This document shows, piece after piece, positions 44,200 to 51,996 of a stretch of DNA of 64,000 nucleotides. A model generated the notes under the pieces. The model did no database searches. It had not been told where the DNA came from and was given only the letters and a program-made list of their open reading frames with translations. A program made the position numbers and the translations under genes. Source of the stretch: Holophagae bacterium (GTDB taxonomy: Bacteria; Acidobacteriota; Holophagae; Acanthopleuribacterales; Acanthopleuribacteraceae). Every line of letters starts with the position of its first letter. Position 1 is the stretch's first letter. The stretch lies in assembly GCA_030429565.1 (NCBI GenBank), contig JAUIFE010000014.1, positions 1 through 64,000 on the forward strand, read 5' to 3'.

Positions 44200-45168
44200 A
44201 TGTCACGACGAAACCAAGGCCGCTGGATTGACCTCCCCAAACATTCCGGCCCGCAAGCGCTGCGGCTAAGCGATTACCTACAACAACATCCGCGCATTTT
44301 TAAAGACCACGACCTCAGCGCCTGGTTGACGGCCGGTTATTTCAAAATCGAAGGCGTCTCGGCCCAAGACAACCACCTAATTCCACCCGGCGTGGCCCCG
44401 CGTTTGTTCCAGCCGCCTTGGGACGAACCCGAGGTGCCAACCGATTTCCCAGTTGTTTACGAAAGTCCGTCACTCCTGGTCGTCGATAAACCGGCCGGGC
44501 TGCCGGTAACGCCAAGTGGTTCCTTTTACTTAAATTGCCTGCTGCACCTGTTGCGCGCGCAAACAAAAAACGACGAACTCAGCCCGGTCCATCGCCTCGA
44601 TATCGAAACCTCGGGTCTGATTGCCTTTGCCAAACAAAGCACGGCACGCGGCTTCTACCAAACCCTGTTCCAAAAGAACCGCGTCGATAAAACTTATGTG
44701 GCCCGCGTTTTTGGCCGCTTCCCCGACACCCTGACGTCCATCGATTTACCACTCGGCAAAGACAAAACGATTTACACCAAGGCGATTCATATCGAAGACG
44801 GCGTCAGCGCCCGCACCGATATCGTTTCCGTCACCTACCTCGCCGAACACGACCACAGCATGCTCGTTTTGAAACCCATCACCGGCCGCACCAACCAACT
44901 GCGCGCCCACTGCGCCGCCGTCGGCCACCCCATCGTCGGCGACAAAAAGTACGGCTATAAACCGGAACTTTTCCTGCAATGGTTAACCGATAAAAATACG
45001 GCGGCCCACCTGAGCGACTGGTGCCTACCCTACCAAGCACTGCACGCGCAAAACCTGACCCTCGATACCCTTGAAGGCACGCGTCCAACACTCCGAGCAA
45101 CACGCGATGTAACCGCCGAATGGGCACGGCTCGCCGCAGCGGCGCCAACAAAACCGACCGCGATGTGA
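44200..45168 (+). CDS. RluA-family RNA pseudouridine synthase
   Basis: 322 residues from ATG 44200 (AAGGA nine bases upstream); the frame is open further but without family residues. It isomerises uridine to pseudouridine in rRNA or tRNA. The N-terminal S4-like part (LRLSDYLQQHPRIF, WLTAGYFKIEG) precedes FPVVYESPSLLVVDKPAGLP, the catalytic PVHRLDIETSGLIAFAK with the active-site Asp, KTYVARVFG and LKPITGRTNQLRAHCAAVG, then GDKKYG. The exact target site cannot be read from sequence. Confidence 0.92.
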   Translation: MSRRNQGRWIDLPKHSGPQALRLSDYLQQHPRIFKDHDLSAWLTAGYFKIEGVSAQDNHLIPPGVAPRLFQPPWDEPEVPTDFPVVYESPSLLVVDKPAGLPVTPSGSFYLNCLLHLLRAQTKNDELSPVHRLDIETSGLIAFAKQSTARGFYQTLFQKNRVDKTYVARVFGRFPDTLTSIDLPLGKDKTIYTKAIHIEDGVSARTDIVSVTYLAEHDHSMLVLKPITGRTNQLRAHCAAVGHPIVGDKKYGYKPELFLQWLTDKNTAAHLSDWCLPYQALHAQNLTLDTLEGTRPTLRATRDVTAEWARLAAAAPTKPTAM

Positions 45169-45244
45169 GCACCGTGGCCGACTTTTCTCGATTTTCAGGT
45201 AGAATACGGGCGAGCCGTCTGCGGCGATACGAAGGGAGCCTTAC

Positions 45245-45652
45245 ATGAAACGCTGGTTCTGGATTTGCTTGGGTCTACTGTTATTGGGTTGTTCACCCGA
45301 GGGCCAAAATACCGCGCCGATCGACACCGACTTCCAGGTGCTCACCACCGGTAAAGATCTGCGTTTAGAAGACCACGTTCAGCAAGGTCGCTTCACCGTT
45401 TTCGACTACTACGCCGACTGGTGCCCGCCCTGTAAGGAACTCGACAAAAGCTTGGTGAACTTAAAGAAAACCTACGGCGACCGTCTCGTCATTTACAAAC
45501 TCGACATCGTTAATTGGGATTCAGAGCTGGCCCAAAAGAAAGGCATTCACAGCCTGCCGCACCTGGCGGTATTCAACGAGAAAGGCGAAATGATCGCCAA
45601 CGAACCCTCGAACAAAAGCCTGCCGGTCCTGATTCACAACCTCAATTTGTAG
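45245..45652 (+). CDS. Thioredoxin-like lipoprotein
   Basis: 135 residues with GAAGGGAG before the ATG. Lipoprotein signal with lipobox LLLLGC (Cys16). The thioredoxin fold follows with FTVFDYYADWCPPCKELD; the CPPC active site resembles that of TlpA/DsbD-gamma type reductants. IHSLPHLAVFNEKGE carries the cis-Pro. It probably serves in thiol redox on the periplasmic face of a membrane. It sits 15 bases upstream of recG on the same strand. Confidence 0.9.
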   Translation: MKRWFWICLGLLLLGCSPEGQNTAPIDTDFQVLTTGKDLRLEDHVQQGRFTVFDYYADWCPPCKELDKSLVNLKKTYGDRLVIYKLDIVNWDSELAQKKGIHSLPHLAVFNEKGEMIANEPSNKSLPVLIHNLNL

Positions 45653-45667
45653 GCGGTTGCGTCTGTC

Positions 45668-47710
45668 GTGTCGCCACCAAACCGCCTCAACGAAGCAACC
45701 CTCGCCCAACGCGAAACACCCCTCGCCGCACTGAAAATCAAAGGCTTGGGTGCCAAATCGCGCGAGAAGCTGGCCAAAGCCGGCATTGCCACCCTGGGTG
45801 ATTTACTGCGCTTCCTGCCACGCGATTACTTCGACTACAGCCGCATCGTCGCCATTCCCCAAGCGCCGTTGGAGCAACAAGTTCACGTGCGGGGTCGCAT
45901 TATTTCCCGCGAAATGTCGATTACAGCGGTTAAACGCATTCCCGTCCTGGAAATCCTGCTCGATGACGGCCACGGTACCTTGCGCGTCATGTGGTTCAAC
46001 CAAACCCATATCCACGACCGCATCATCAAAAACCAAACACTGTCGGTCTTCGGCAAAATTCGCTACGAACGCAACGGCCGCACCATGAACAGCCCGACGT
46101 TTGAAGTGGTCGCCGGCGAAGACGCGGATACGGGCGGCCAAATCGAACCGGTTTACCGCGAAATCGGCGGCCTGCGCTCGCAACAAATTAACGGCTGGAT
46201 CAAACAAGCCCCGGCGCACCTCGACACGGCCGAAATTTTGCCGGCGAAAGTGGTCGAACATTTCCAGTTTCCCAGCTTCGCCACCGCTGTCACGCGTTTG
46301 CACAACCCCTGCGACAGCAACCAACTCGATGCGATTCGCGGCCACCGCGATCCGGCTTGGCAACGGCTGGTCTTCGAGGAATTTTTCCTATTTCACTGTC
46401 GCCGCCTGGCGGCGAAACCGCCGCAAGCAGGTCGACGCCATCCGCGGTTCCAGCCGCTCGCCGGCCAACTCCAGGCCTTCCAAGCAGCACTGCCCTTTCA
46501 ACTGACCGGCGATCAGCGCGCGGTGGTCGAACAAGCAGCGGCCTGGCTGCGCGCGGGTAAAAAACTAACCTGCTTGATTCAAGGCGACGTCGGCTGCGGC
46601 AAAACGGTGGTCGGTTTCGCGGCGGCTTATTTGTTCAAAGAGGCGGCCTGGCAAACGGCACTGCTATGCCCAACGGTCGTTTTGGCCGAACAGCATTACC
46701 AAAAGGCGCGGGCGCTGCTGGAACCCCTGGGTGTGACAACCGCCATCCTGACCGGCAAAAACAGCCGCGCCGAGATTCGCGACGTGTTGGAACGGCTTGC
46801 CGACGGCCGCGTCGATCTCGTCATCGGCACCCATCGCCTGCTCGTCGACGACGTGGTTTTCGCACGCCTCGGCTTGGTATTAATTGATGAGCAGCAGCGC
46901 TTCGGCGTGGCACAACGCTCGGCCCTGTTGCAGAAAGGGCTCGATCCCCACTACCTTGCTTTCTCGGCCACGCCGATCCCGCGCTCCTTAGCGCTGACCC
47001 TGTTCGGCGAAGGCGATGTCTTGCAAATCCGCCAACGGCCGGCCTTCCAAAAACCGGTGCGCACGGCGCTAAAACGCAGCGCCAACCGCGACGAAGTGGT
47101 GACTTTCGCCCGTAAACGCCTGGCTTTGGGTGAATCGATCTTTTGGGTGTTTCCGTTAATTGAGGGCGAAGAAGACAGCGCCGAACGCAGTGCCCACACC
47201 ACCTTTCACCGCTTCCGTGAACATGAGTTCGCCGATGTCGCCGTCGGCTTGGTCCACGGCCGTTTAGACAAAGATCACGTGGAAGCGGAAATGCAGGCCT
47301 TTAAAGACGGCCGCACGCGCGTGCTGCTGGCGACGACGGTGATTGAGGTCGGCGTCGACGTACCGCACGCCACGGTAATGGTCATTGAAGGCGCCCAGTA
47401 TTTCGGCCTAAGCCAGCTCCACCAGTTGCGCGGCCGCGTCGGTCGCGGCGAAGACCAATCGTTTTGTTTCCTGATGGTTGAAGGCACGCCGGACAAGGAT
47501 ACCTTGCAGCGCTTGCGCTTTTTGGAACAACACCACGACGGGTTTGACATCGCCGAATTTGACTTGGAACAACGCGGCGCGGGCGAGTTTTTCGGCACCC
47601 GTCAGTCGGGTTTGTCCGATTTCCAGTTCGGCGATCCCTGGCGCGACCGCGCGCTAATGCAAGCCGCGCGACAAGCGGCCCTGGCTTATGTCACCCCTGA
47701 CGGGGGTTAG
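45668..47710 (+). CDS. recG: ATP-dependent DNA helicase RecG
   Basis: 680 residues from a GTG. RecG reverses stalled forks and branch-migrates Holliday junctions. The N-terminal wedge/OB domain contains LKIKGLGAKSREKLAKAG, LRFLPRDYFDYS and VRGRIISREMS. The helicase core has LIQGDVGCGKTVVGFAAA (Walker A), GTHRLLVDDVVF, LVLIDEQQRFGVAQR (motif II with the RecG-typical QRFG), FSATPIPRSLALTLFG, TVIEVGVDVPHATVMVIE and QLRGRVGRGE. Complete and near the usual length. Its stop overlaps that of the first array gene on the other strand. Confidence 0.97.
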   Translation: MSPPNRLNEATLAQRETPLAALKIKGLGAKSREKLAKAGIATLGDLLRFLPRDYFDYSRIVAIPQAPLEQQVHVRGRIISREMSITAVKRIPVLEILLDDGHGTLRVMWFNQTHIHDRIIKNQTLSVFGKIRYERNGRTMNSPTFEVVAGEDADTGGQIEPVYREIGGLRSQQINGWIKQAPAHLDTAEILPAKVVEHFQFPSFATAVTRLHNPCDSNQLDAIRGHRDPAWQRLVFEEFFLFHCRRLAAKPPQAGRRHPRFQPLAGQLQAFQAALPFQLTGDQRAVVEQAAAWLRAGKKLTCLIQGDVGCGKTVVGFAAAYLFKEAAWQTALLCPTVVLAEQHYQKARALLEPLGVTTAILTGKNSRAEIRDVLERLADGRVDLVIGTHRLLVDDVVFARLGLVLIDEQQRFGVAQRSALLQKGLDPHYLAFSATPIPRSLALTLFGEGDVLQIRQRPAFQKPVRTALKRSANRDEVVTFARKRLALGESIFWVFPLIEGEEDSAERSAHTTFHRFREHEFADVAVGLVHGRLDKDHVEAEMQAFKDGRTRVLLATTVIEVGVDVPHATVMVIEGAQYFGLSQLHQLRGRVGRGEDQSFCFLMVEGTPDKDTLQRLRFLEQHHDGFDIAEFDLEQRGAGEFFGTRQSGLSDFQFGDPWRDRALMQAARQAALAYVTPDGG

Positions 47711-47970
47711 GGATGCGAGCCAATCAGGTACATTAAAAGCCCACAAGAACCAATCAAAAGTAAACCCAATATCCCAACGCCGAGCACAAGTCCCAGCCAC
47801 AGACCGGCGGCGTCGAAAGGCATGCGCAAGCCGGCTAAGCCAACGGTCACCAACACCAAGATCGTCGGCACCAGCCAAAAAAGCACCTCGAGTCGTCCCT
47901 GAAATAAAAAGAACCCCAAACCCAGAGCGCCAAACAGAAGGTCGAAATAAAAGCTAAACAAAAGGCCCAA
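47707..47970 (-). CDS. Array member A: small membrane protein (probably 5'-interrupted)
   Basis: The open frame from TTG 47970 encodes 87 residues with hydrophobic helices (GLLFSFYFDLLFGALGLGFF, LFWLVPTILVLVTVGLAGL, LGVGILGLLLIGSCGLLMYL). The last helix ends in the GxC motif shared by most array members. In the same frame, coding-like sequence continues upstream to ATG 48063 and reads ATG AAT TAG GAC GAG AAC AAG CCG. The stretch after the TAG (ENKPAVRIVNARR) resembles KPKVRVQIARTVF of member E, so codon 3 looks like a nonsense mutation. It may be a pseudogene or start at 47970. Confidence 0.6.
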   Translation of the reverse strand: MGLLFSFYFDLLFGALGLGFFLFQGRLEVLFWLVPTILVLVTVGLAGLRMPFDAAGLWLGLVLGVGILGLLLIGSCGLLMYLIGSHP

Positions 47971-48103
47971 CCCGACCGAATCGACCGCGTGACATTTTTC
48001 GATAAACGTCGCCCGCCGCGCATTAACAATGCGAACCGCCGGCTTGTTCTCGTCCTAATTCATCTCACTTCATCCTTTTAAGCCATGCTTCATCCGCAGG
48101 GCT

Positions 48104-48160
48104 GACACCTGAACTGAGCGATTCTTGGCGGCGAAATCCCACAACCTGTTGGGCTGCAAC
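48104..48160. repeat. Repeat L, copy 1
   Basis: ACCTGAACTGAGCGATTCT and the following GGCGGCGAAATC..ACAAC..TGGGCTG..GC recur at 50240-50294 with few changes. Its CTGAACTGAGCGATTC end is also the inverted complement of the end of repeat R. Confidence 0.8.
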
Positions 48161-48266
48161 ATCTCGAAAACATGCTCGCCGTACTTGCCAGTACACCTAT
48201 GCTTTTTTCAACACATTTCGTTCCAACAATTTGCGCGATATCATCCACCCGAATCGCGCAGTTCAG
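48109..48266. mobile_element. MITE-like element with ~16-bp terminal inverted repeats
   Basis: 158 bases bounded by CTGAACTGAGCGATTC on the left and GAATCGCGCAGTTCAG on the right, 15 of 16 bases inverted-complementary. It has no coding capacity. Both ends recur separately around array member D. No target-site duplication was recognised, so a non-mobile palindromic repeat is also possible. Confidence 0.5.
48228..48266. repeat. Repeat R, copy 1
   Basis: AATTTG..G.GAT.TCATCCACCCGAATCGC.CAGTT is shared with 49793-49830, which lies at the 3' end of array member D. Confidence 0.75.
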
Positions 48267-48350
48267 ATAGTGTGTTGCTGGTCTGATTGCAAGAGGGATG
48301 TTTCGAATTGTCAGTTTTTCTGCACCCTGCCTCTTCCGGCCTGGCCGGCC

Positions 48351-48437
48351 GTTGCAGCATTCGTGTTTATCGAAGGGCATTTTTCCTTCCCAAAAACCTT
48401 CTGTGTTGCGAAAGGCTTTTGGGAAGGAAAAATGCCG
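48351..48437. repeat. Dispersed hairpin repeat, copy 2
   Basis: The 25-base arms at 48376-48400 and 48412-48436 are inverted-complementary in 24 positions with an 11-base loop. The whole unit resembles 43093-43177. It lies 33 bases from the IS110-family remnant. Confidence 0.85.
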
Positions 48438-48469
48438 GCAGGGCGCGTTCACCTGTTCGAGGCTGAGGT

Positions 48470-48655
48470 TTAGGTTGCACCCCTCGTTTGGGGCAAGGTT
48501 TGCCCCTCAAAGCGATAGGGCTCACCCGATTTCAACATGCTGCGCATTATCACAATCATCTTCCGCATGATCGCTCCCAAGGCCTGTTTCGGTGCTTTTC
48601 CATTTCCGATTAACCGCTCGTAGGTTTGTTTGAAGGCCGAATTCTTTGCGCTCAC
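48470..48655 (-). pseudogene. Remnant of an IS110-family transposase (C-terminal end)
   Basis: 61 codons reading FKQTYERLIGNGKAPKQALG then AIMRKMIVIMRSMLKSGEPY, the usual C-terminal tail of IS110/IS116/IS902 (Transposase_20) enzymes, which run 300-400 residues. The DEDD and Ser catalytic regions are missing. The fragment begins directly after the stop codon of array member B, so it was probably left by an insertion followed by deletion. Confidence 0.75.
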
Positions 48656-48656
48656 T

Positions 48657-49049
48657 TTAGCCCTCCAACATCAACCAGCCGCAACCGCCGACATAAAGCA
48701 GGAACGATATACCCATCGACATAACAAGGCCAAAAGAAAAGCGGCGATAGCCTTGCGCACCAGTCAAAACAGAAAGCAACAAAATCGCGCCAGGACCTGC
48801 ATAAATAAGGTTTCCAGGCAGTTCATGACTGGTGGCTAGGCTATAAAAAACGAAAAACACCAGCGGGAAGAAAATAGCGAGGAAACCAATCAGGCCGCCC
48901 AACCAAGCGTTGTCGAACGGCCCCGCCGGCGCTAAGGTGTTTTGGGCATCACCGGGAGTCGCCGATGCCGCGGATGCCGGCGATTCGTCGGTGGGAGATA
49001 CGGGTTTGGACGGTGGATCAAAATCGTCGCGAGGCGTTGACATATTCAT
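48657..49049 (-). CDS. Array member B: small membrane protein
   Basis: 130 residues. A Pro/Ser/Ala-rich cytoplasmic-type head (~45 residues) is followed by FDNAWLGGLIGFLAIFFPLVFFVF, a second hydrophobic stretch (GPGAILLLSVLTGA), a basic YRRFSFGL turn and a last helix with ISFLLYVGGCGWLML. The order head - WxGxxxGF helix - (R)RR.xxG - helix with GxC defines the family across 47.7-52 kb. Transcribed in the same direction as the others. No known domain recognised. Confidence 0.7.
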   Translation of the reverse strand: MNMSTPRDDFDPPSKPVSPTDESPASAASATPGDAQNTLAPAGPFDNAWLGGLIGFLAIFFPLVFFVFYSLATSHELPGNLIYAGPGAILLLSVLTGAQGYRRFSFGLVMSMGISFLLYVGGCGWLMLEG

Positions 49050-49200
49050 AAAAGCACCTTCTTTTCGGCTTTACCGAATTGTTTTCTAGGAATTATTCAT
49101 TTGTTCATTCACAGGACGTCGACCGGAAATGGCCATGTTGCCAGACGAGCGAAGCCGCCGGCACGGCAACTGGTACAGGATCTTGGCCGTCACTTTGGGA

Positions 49201-49521
49201 TCAGCCTAATTTGTTCAAATTTGCGAGAACCAGCCAACAGGTTCCAATGGCGAGCAAAGCGGCGAAACCCACCGACACGAGAAGCCCTAAGCCAAAACGT
49301 CGTCGGCCTGTCAGGATCGCCACGCCGGCAGCAGCCACCAAAACGACCACCATGGTTTTACCGAACCAAAAGCCACGAATGATGCTGAAATATTGAAAAA
49401 GGCAAGAGAAGAAAAATGACGCGATCCCGAAGAGAAAACCAACCCAGGCACGGTCAAAACGTTGGGTGATGGGCGAGACATCCTCAGGGTTCGAAGACGC
49501 CCCCTGATCGTCTGAAGCCAT
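49201..49521 (-). CDS. Array member C: small membrane protein
   Basis: 106 residues. Short polar head, then FDRAWVGFLFGIASFFFS, a middle helix (KTMVVVLVAAAGVAIL), GRRRFGLGLLVSVGFAALLAI and GTCWLVLANL. It has the family's WVG helix, RRR turn and final GxC. Its upstream flank (49528-49632) is a duplicate of the 3' end and flank of member E. Confidence 0.7.
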   Translation of the reverse strand: MASDDQGASSNPEDVSPITQRFDRAWVGFLFGIASFFFSCLFQYFSIIRGFWFGKTMVVVLVAAAGVAILTGRRRFGLGLLVSVGFAALLAIGTCWLVLANLNKLG

Positions 49522-49527
49522 TCATGC

Positions 49528-49632
49528 ACCTCCCTTTCTTGAAGTTCTGTCGCCATTTCTTAAAGCGACCAATTTCCACAAAGACCCATTAATAAAAGCA
49601 CGACCAAACCCATGAATACCAGAAGCCCTAAT
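49528..49632. repeat. Duplicated segment, copy 1
   Basis: ACCTCCCTTTCTTGAAG, TTCTGTCGCC and CACGACCAAACCCATGAA are shared with 50304-50408 in the same order and spacing. The copy at 50304 is the 3' end of member E plus its downstream flank. Confidence 0.85.
49560..49631 (-). pseudogene. 3' fragment of an array paralogue (E-like)
   Basis: 24 codons reading LGLLVFMGLVVLLLMGLCGN then WSL and stop, nearly identical to the end of member E (FMGLVVLLIMGLCGDWSL). An in-frame TGA lies just upstream (49632-49634) and the rest of the gene is missing. It is a relic of a duplicated tenth copy. Confidence 0.8.
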
Positions 49633-49792
49633 CACCTAATAAGCCGATACTTAGCGGCGATTTCAGCCAAAAAATTCGGGACTGCAACAGCTTGCAACAA
49701 TGCACCACACACCCAGTGGCTGCGCGCCGAACGCGGCCCGGTCCGCTTTTTCCAAGATGTTTCGCGCCGACTCTTGACGCGTCATGCGTCAA

Positions 49793-49830
49793 AATTTGTG
49801 GGATTTCATCCACCCGAATCGCTCAGTTTA
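49793..49830. repeat. Repeat R, copy 2
   Basis: Matches 48228-48266, ending GAATCGCTCAGTTT; it abuts the stop codon of array member D. Confidence 0.75.
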
Positions 49831-49833
49831 AAG

Positions 49834-50181
49834 TCAATGCATTGGTTTAGGACTGCTGATAATGCCCAACATACAGCTTCCCACCATTAAAACAAAAAAG
49901 ACGCCAAGCGAAAGAATAAGCCCCAAGCCAATGTGCCAGAGTCGACAAAGGAACACCACGATGGCAGCGAAAAAAACCAACATAGCCAAACCACAGTAAA
50001 TAAAAAAGCCACCCAAGGGATCAATAATCATTGAGATCAAGCCTGGACTCTGAAGTACCATACCAACAACCAATCCAGTCCAAGCATTCTTGCCAAGCAC
50101 GCGCGCTTCAAAAACCGATACCAATGGCTTGTTTTGGGTTTCTTGGTCTGGATTGGGCGGTGGTTGTTTCGTGTCGCTCAA
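49834..50181 (-). CDS. Array member D: small membrane protein
   Basis: 115 residues. Polar Gln/Pro-rich head, AWTGLVVGMVLQSPGLISMI, a second hydrophobic stretch (GGFFIYCGLAMLVFFAAIVVFL), then WHIGLGLILSLGVFFVLMV and GSCMLGII. It shows the family layout with the GxC end. It sits between one end of each palindromic repeat (R at 49793, L at 50240), like a cassette. Confidence 0.7.
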   Translation of the reverse strand: MSDTKQPPPNPDQETQNKPLVSVFEARVLGKNAWTGLVVGMVLQSPGLISMIIDPLGGFFIYCGLAMLVFFAAIVVFLCRLWHIGLGLILSLGVFFVLMVGSCMLGIISSPKPMH

Positions 50182-50239
50182 GGCTCTTTACCTCGCAGTT
50201 CATTTTCTTTAATTTTCGGCTTGTCGGCGCACGACATTA

Positions 50240-50294
50240 GACCTGAACTGAGCGATTCTCGGCGGCGAAATCGCACAACATGATGGGCTGAAGC
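50240..50294. repeat. Repeat L, copy 2
   Basis: Matches 48104-48160 (ACCTGAACTGAGCGATTCT, GGCGGCGAAATC, ACAAC). It lies 58 bases before the start of member D, on its upstream side. Confidence 0.8.
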
Positions 50295-50303
50295 TATCCA
50301 TAT

Positions 50304-50408
50304 ACCTCCCTTTCTTGAAGTTCTGTCGCCGTTTTTTAGAGCGACCAATCACCACAAAGACCCATAATTAAGAGCACGACCAAACCCATGAAAATCAGCA
50401 GGCCTAAA
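50304..50408. repeat. Duplicated segment, copy 2
   Basis: Partner of 49528-49632; it comprises the last ~24 codons of member E and ~30 bases past its stop codon. Confidence 0.85.
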
Positions 50409-50665
50409 TAAAGCCCCACAGCAAGATAGGGGAAACGAAGAACCGCAAAAACAATTGAAACAGCAACAAATAGCGCCGAGGTGCTCTGCACCCACCAACG
50501 CTCATTGAACAAAGCCACGGAAAGCAACCCGCTCAAAAACGCCACAAGCGGGCCTAACAATGCCCCAAAAAGGACCGAATTTCCGTCACTTCGTTTCTTT
50601 GGAAAAACGGTGCGCGCAATTTGCACCCGTACTTTTGGTTTCCCGGTATTTGGATCTTGAATCAT
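50336..50665 (-). CDS. Array member E: small membrane protein
   Basis: 109 residues from ATG 50665, preceded by GGGAG at five bases; a GTG five codons earlier is less likely. The head is KPKVRVQIARTVFPKKRSDG, then SVLFGALLGPLVAFLSGLLS, STSALFVAVSIVFAVL and LYLGLLIFMGLVVLLIM with GLCGDWSL at the end. It resembles member A more than the others, and its 3' end was copied to 49560-49631. Confidence 0.7.
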   Translation of the reverse strand: MIQDPNTGKPKVRVQIARTVFPKKRSDGNSVLFGALLGPLVAFLSGLLSVALFNERWWVQSTSALFVAVSIVFAVLRFPYLAVGLYLGLLIFMGLVVLLIMGLCGDWSL

Positions 50666-50745
50666 AAATACTCCCTTCACGAAACGGCTTGATACAGAAC
50701 CAAAAAACGGAGAACCAAGTAACCTATGGGCGCGGGCGGCAAGCG

Positions 50746-51090
50746 CTAACGAAAATCAATATCCTGGGTCATAAAGTAAAGAAAACAGCCACCCACAAAC
50801 AGAACAGCAGAGATACCAAGAGCTAAGAAAAAACCCAAAACCAACCGCAAACGCCTTCCGAAAAACGACCGCGACAAATACAACAAGAACACCAAAACGA
50901 ACAACAAAAACCGATTAAACCCCTCGGAGAAATATGCCCCTGCACCCACCCCCAGACCCACAGAAACAAAACCGACAATTAAACCAACCCAAACACTGTC
51001 ATACCCTAGAGCTGTTGTTTGGGAAGTCACGACTGGTGGGTCGTAAGGTTTACCGTCAGACGCAGGCGGCGGTTTTTCTTGCTCGTTCAA
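50746..51090 (-). CDS. Array member F: small membrane protein
   Basis: 114 residues from a TTG at 51090 (GAGG five bases upstream); an in-frame ATG at 51120 would add ten residues. Polar Pro-rich head, DSVWVGLIVGFVSVGLGVGA, a second helix (FLLFVLVFLLYLS), GRRLRLVLGFFLALG and SAVLFVGGCFLYFM. The family WVG helix, RRL turn and GGC are all present. It begins 36 bases past member G. Confidence 0.7.
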   Translation of the reverse strand: MNEQEKPPPASDGKPYDPPVVTSQTTALGYDSVWVGLIVGFVSVGLGVGAGAYFSEGFNRFLLFVLVFLLYLSRSFFGRRLRLVLGFFLALGISAVLFVGGCFLYFMTQDIDFR

Positions 51091-51125
51091 GGAATCCTCT
51101 TTTCGCACTTGTTCATGCAAAGGTT

Positions 51126-51479
51126 TTAAAGCGATCCGTCGAAGAGCGACAGGCCAACCATAAGTAACATGCAGCCACCGACGAGCAGCAGCAGGGCCAC
51201 GCCAAACGACAACACAAAACCCAAACCTAGCCGACGTCGATCGGAAAAACCCAAGGCGATGGCGGCGGCCACCAAAATAGCGACAGCGGAAAACAGAATT
51301 TTGCCGTCGTAACGACCCTTGCCGACGAGCTCAGCAGCCACCCCCATCACGAGCACAGCCAGGCCGATGCCGATCCCGAGCCAAACGTTGTCGCCTCGCT
51401 TTTTATCGGAGACCTCAGCCGGAAGGTCCGTTTCGGGCGCTTGGTAGTTTTCATTGGGTTCGTCTGGCGGTATCGACAT
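51126..51479 (-). CDS. Array member G: small membrane protein
   Basis: 117 residues. Polar head with PNENYQAPETD, NVWLGIGIGLAVLVMGVAAE, KILFSAVAILVAAAIALGF, then DRRRLGLGFVLSFGVALLL and VGGCMLLMVGL. Closest to member H (NYQAP/NYQPP heads, WLGI.IGLAVLV, RRRLGLG). It is the clearest representative of the family. Confidence 0.72.
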   Translation of the reverse strand: MSIPPDEPNENYQAPETDLPAEVSDKKRGDNVWLGIGIGLAVLVMGVAAELVGKGRYDGKILFSAVAILVAAAIALGFSDRRRLGLGFVLSFGVALLLLVGGCMLLMVGLSLFDGSL

Positions 51480-51635
51480 GGCATATTCCTCAATCGGTTA
51501 CAGCAGCTTCGGCGGCGGTCGCTTGTTTCGTTACGCTTTTTTTAGATCTTGTTTCGTCATGGCCGGCTCCCATCGGCGGCGATTGTCAGGGTTCACTCAA
51601 TAGGATCCTCCATTGGGGTTCTTCGCGAACCAGGT

Positions 51636-51986
51636 TTACAGCAAGCCATCCGGCAGCAGGCCAACCCACAACAGGATCCAGCCAACAATGAACAACAGCA
51701 AGGCAAGACCTAGGGAAATCACACATCCCAAACCGAGACGACGGCGACCGTGAAGGCCGAAGTACCCCGCGAAAAAGACGATGCCCACGGCGCTGGTAAA
51801 GATGTTCTTCCCCTCATGAACGCCGTTCCTGTCGAGCTCAAACCAAAACGAATAAACAAGTACCGCGAGGCCGATCACAATGCCGAGCCAGGTGGCGTCA
51901 CCAAACTTTTTGGGGTTGGATGGTGGCGGCGGTTCCGCTTGCGGGGGCTGGTAGTTTGGGTTGGCATCAGGCGGCGGCGCCACCAT
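51636..51986 (-). CDS. Array member H: small membrane protein, first after the radical SAM gene
   Basis: 116 residues from ATG 51986 (GGAG upstream). Pro-rich head (NPNYQPPQAEPPPPSN), ATWLGIVIGLAVLVYSFW, a middle hydrophobic stretch and GRRRLGLGCVISLGLALLL followed by FIVGWILLWVGLL. The GxC of its relatives is replaced by GW. Its start is 10 bases beyond the radical SAM stop codon, so the two are almost certainly co-transcribed. Confidence 0.75.
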   Translation of the reverse strand: MVAPPPDANPNYQPPQAEPPPPSNPKKFGDATWLGIVIGLAVLVYSFWFELDRNGVHEGKNIFTSAVGIVFFAGYFGLHGRRRLGLGCVISLGLALLLFIVGWILLWVGLLPDGLL

Positions 51987-51996
51987 GGCAAACTCC

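Noticed and set aside
48090..48452. 120-codon minus-strand frame between array members A and B
   Set aside because: It consists of the hairpin repeat and the inverted-repeat element; the apparent protein has no family resemblance.
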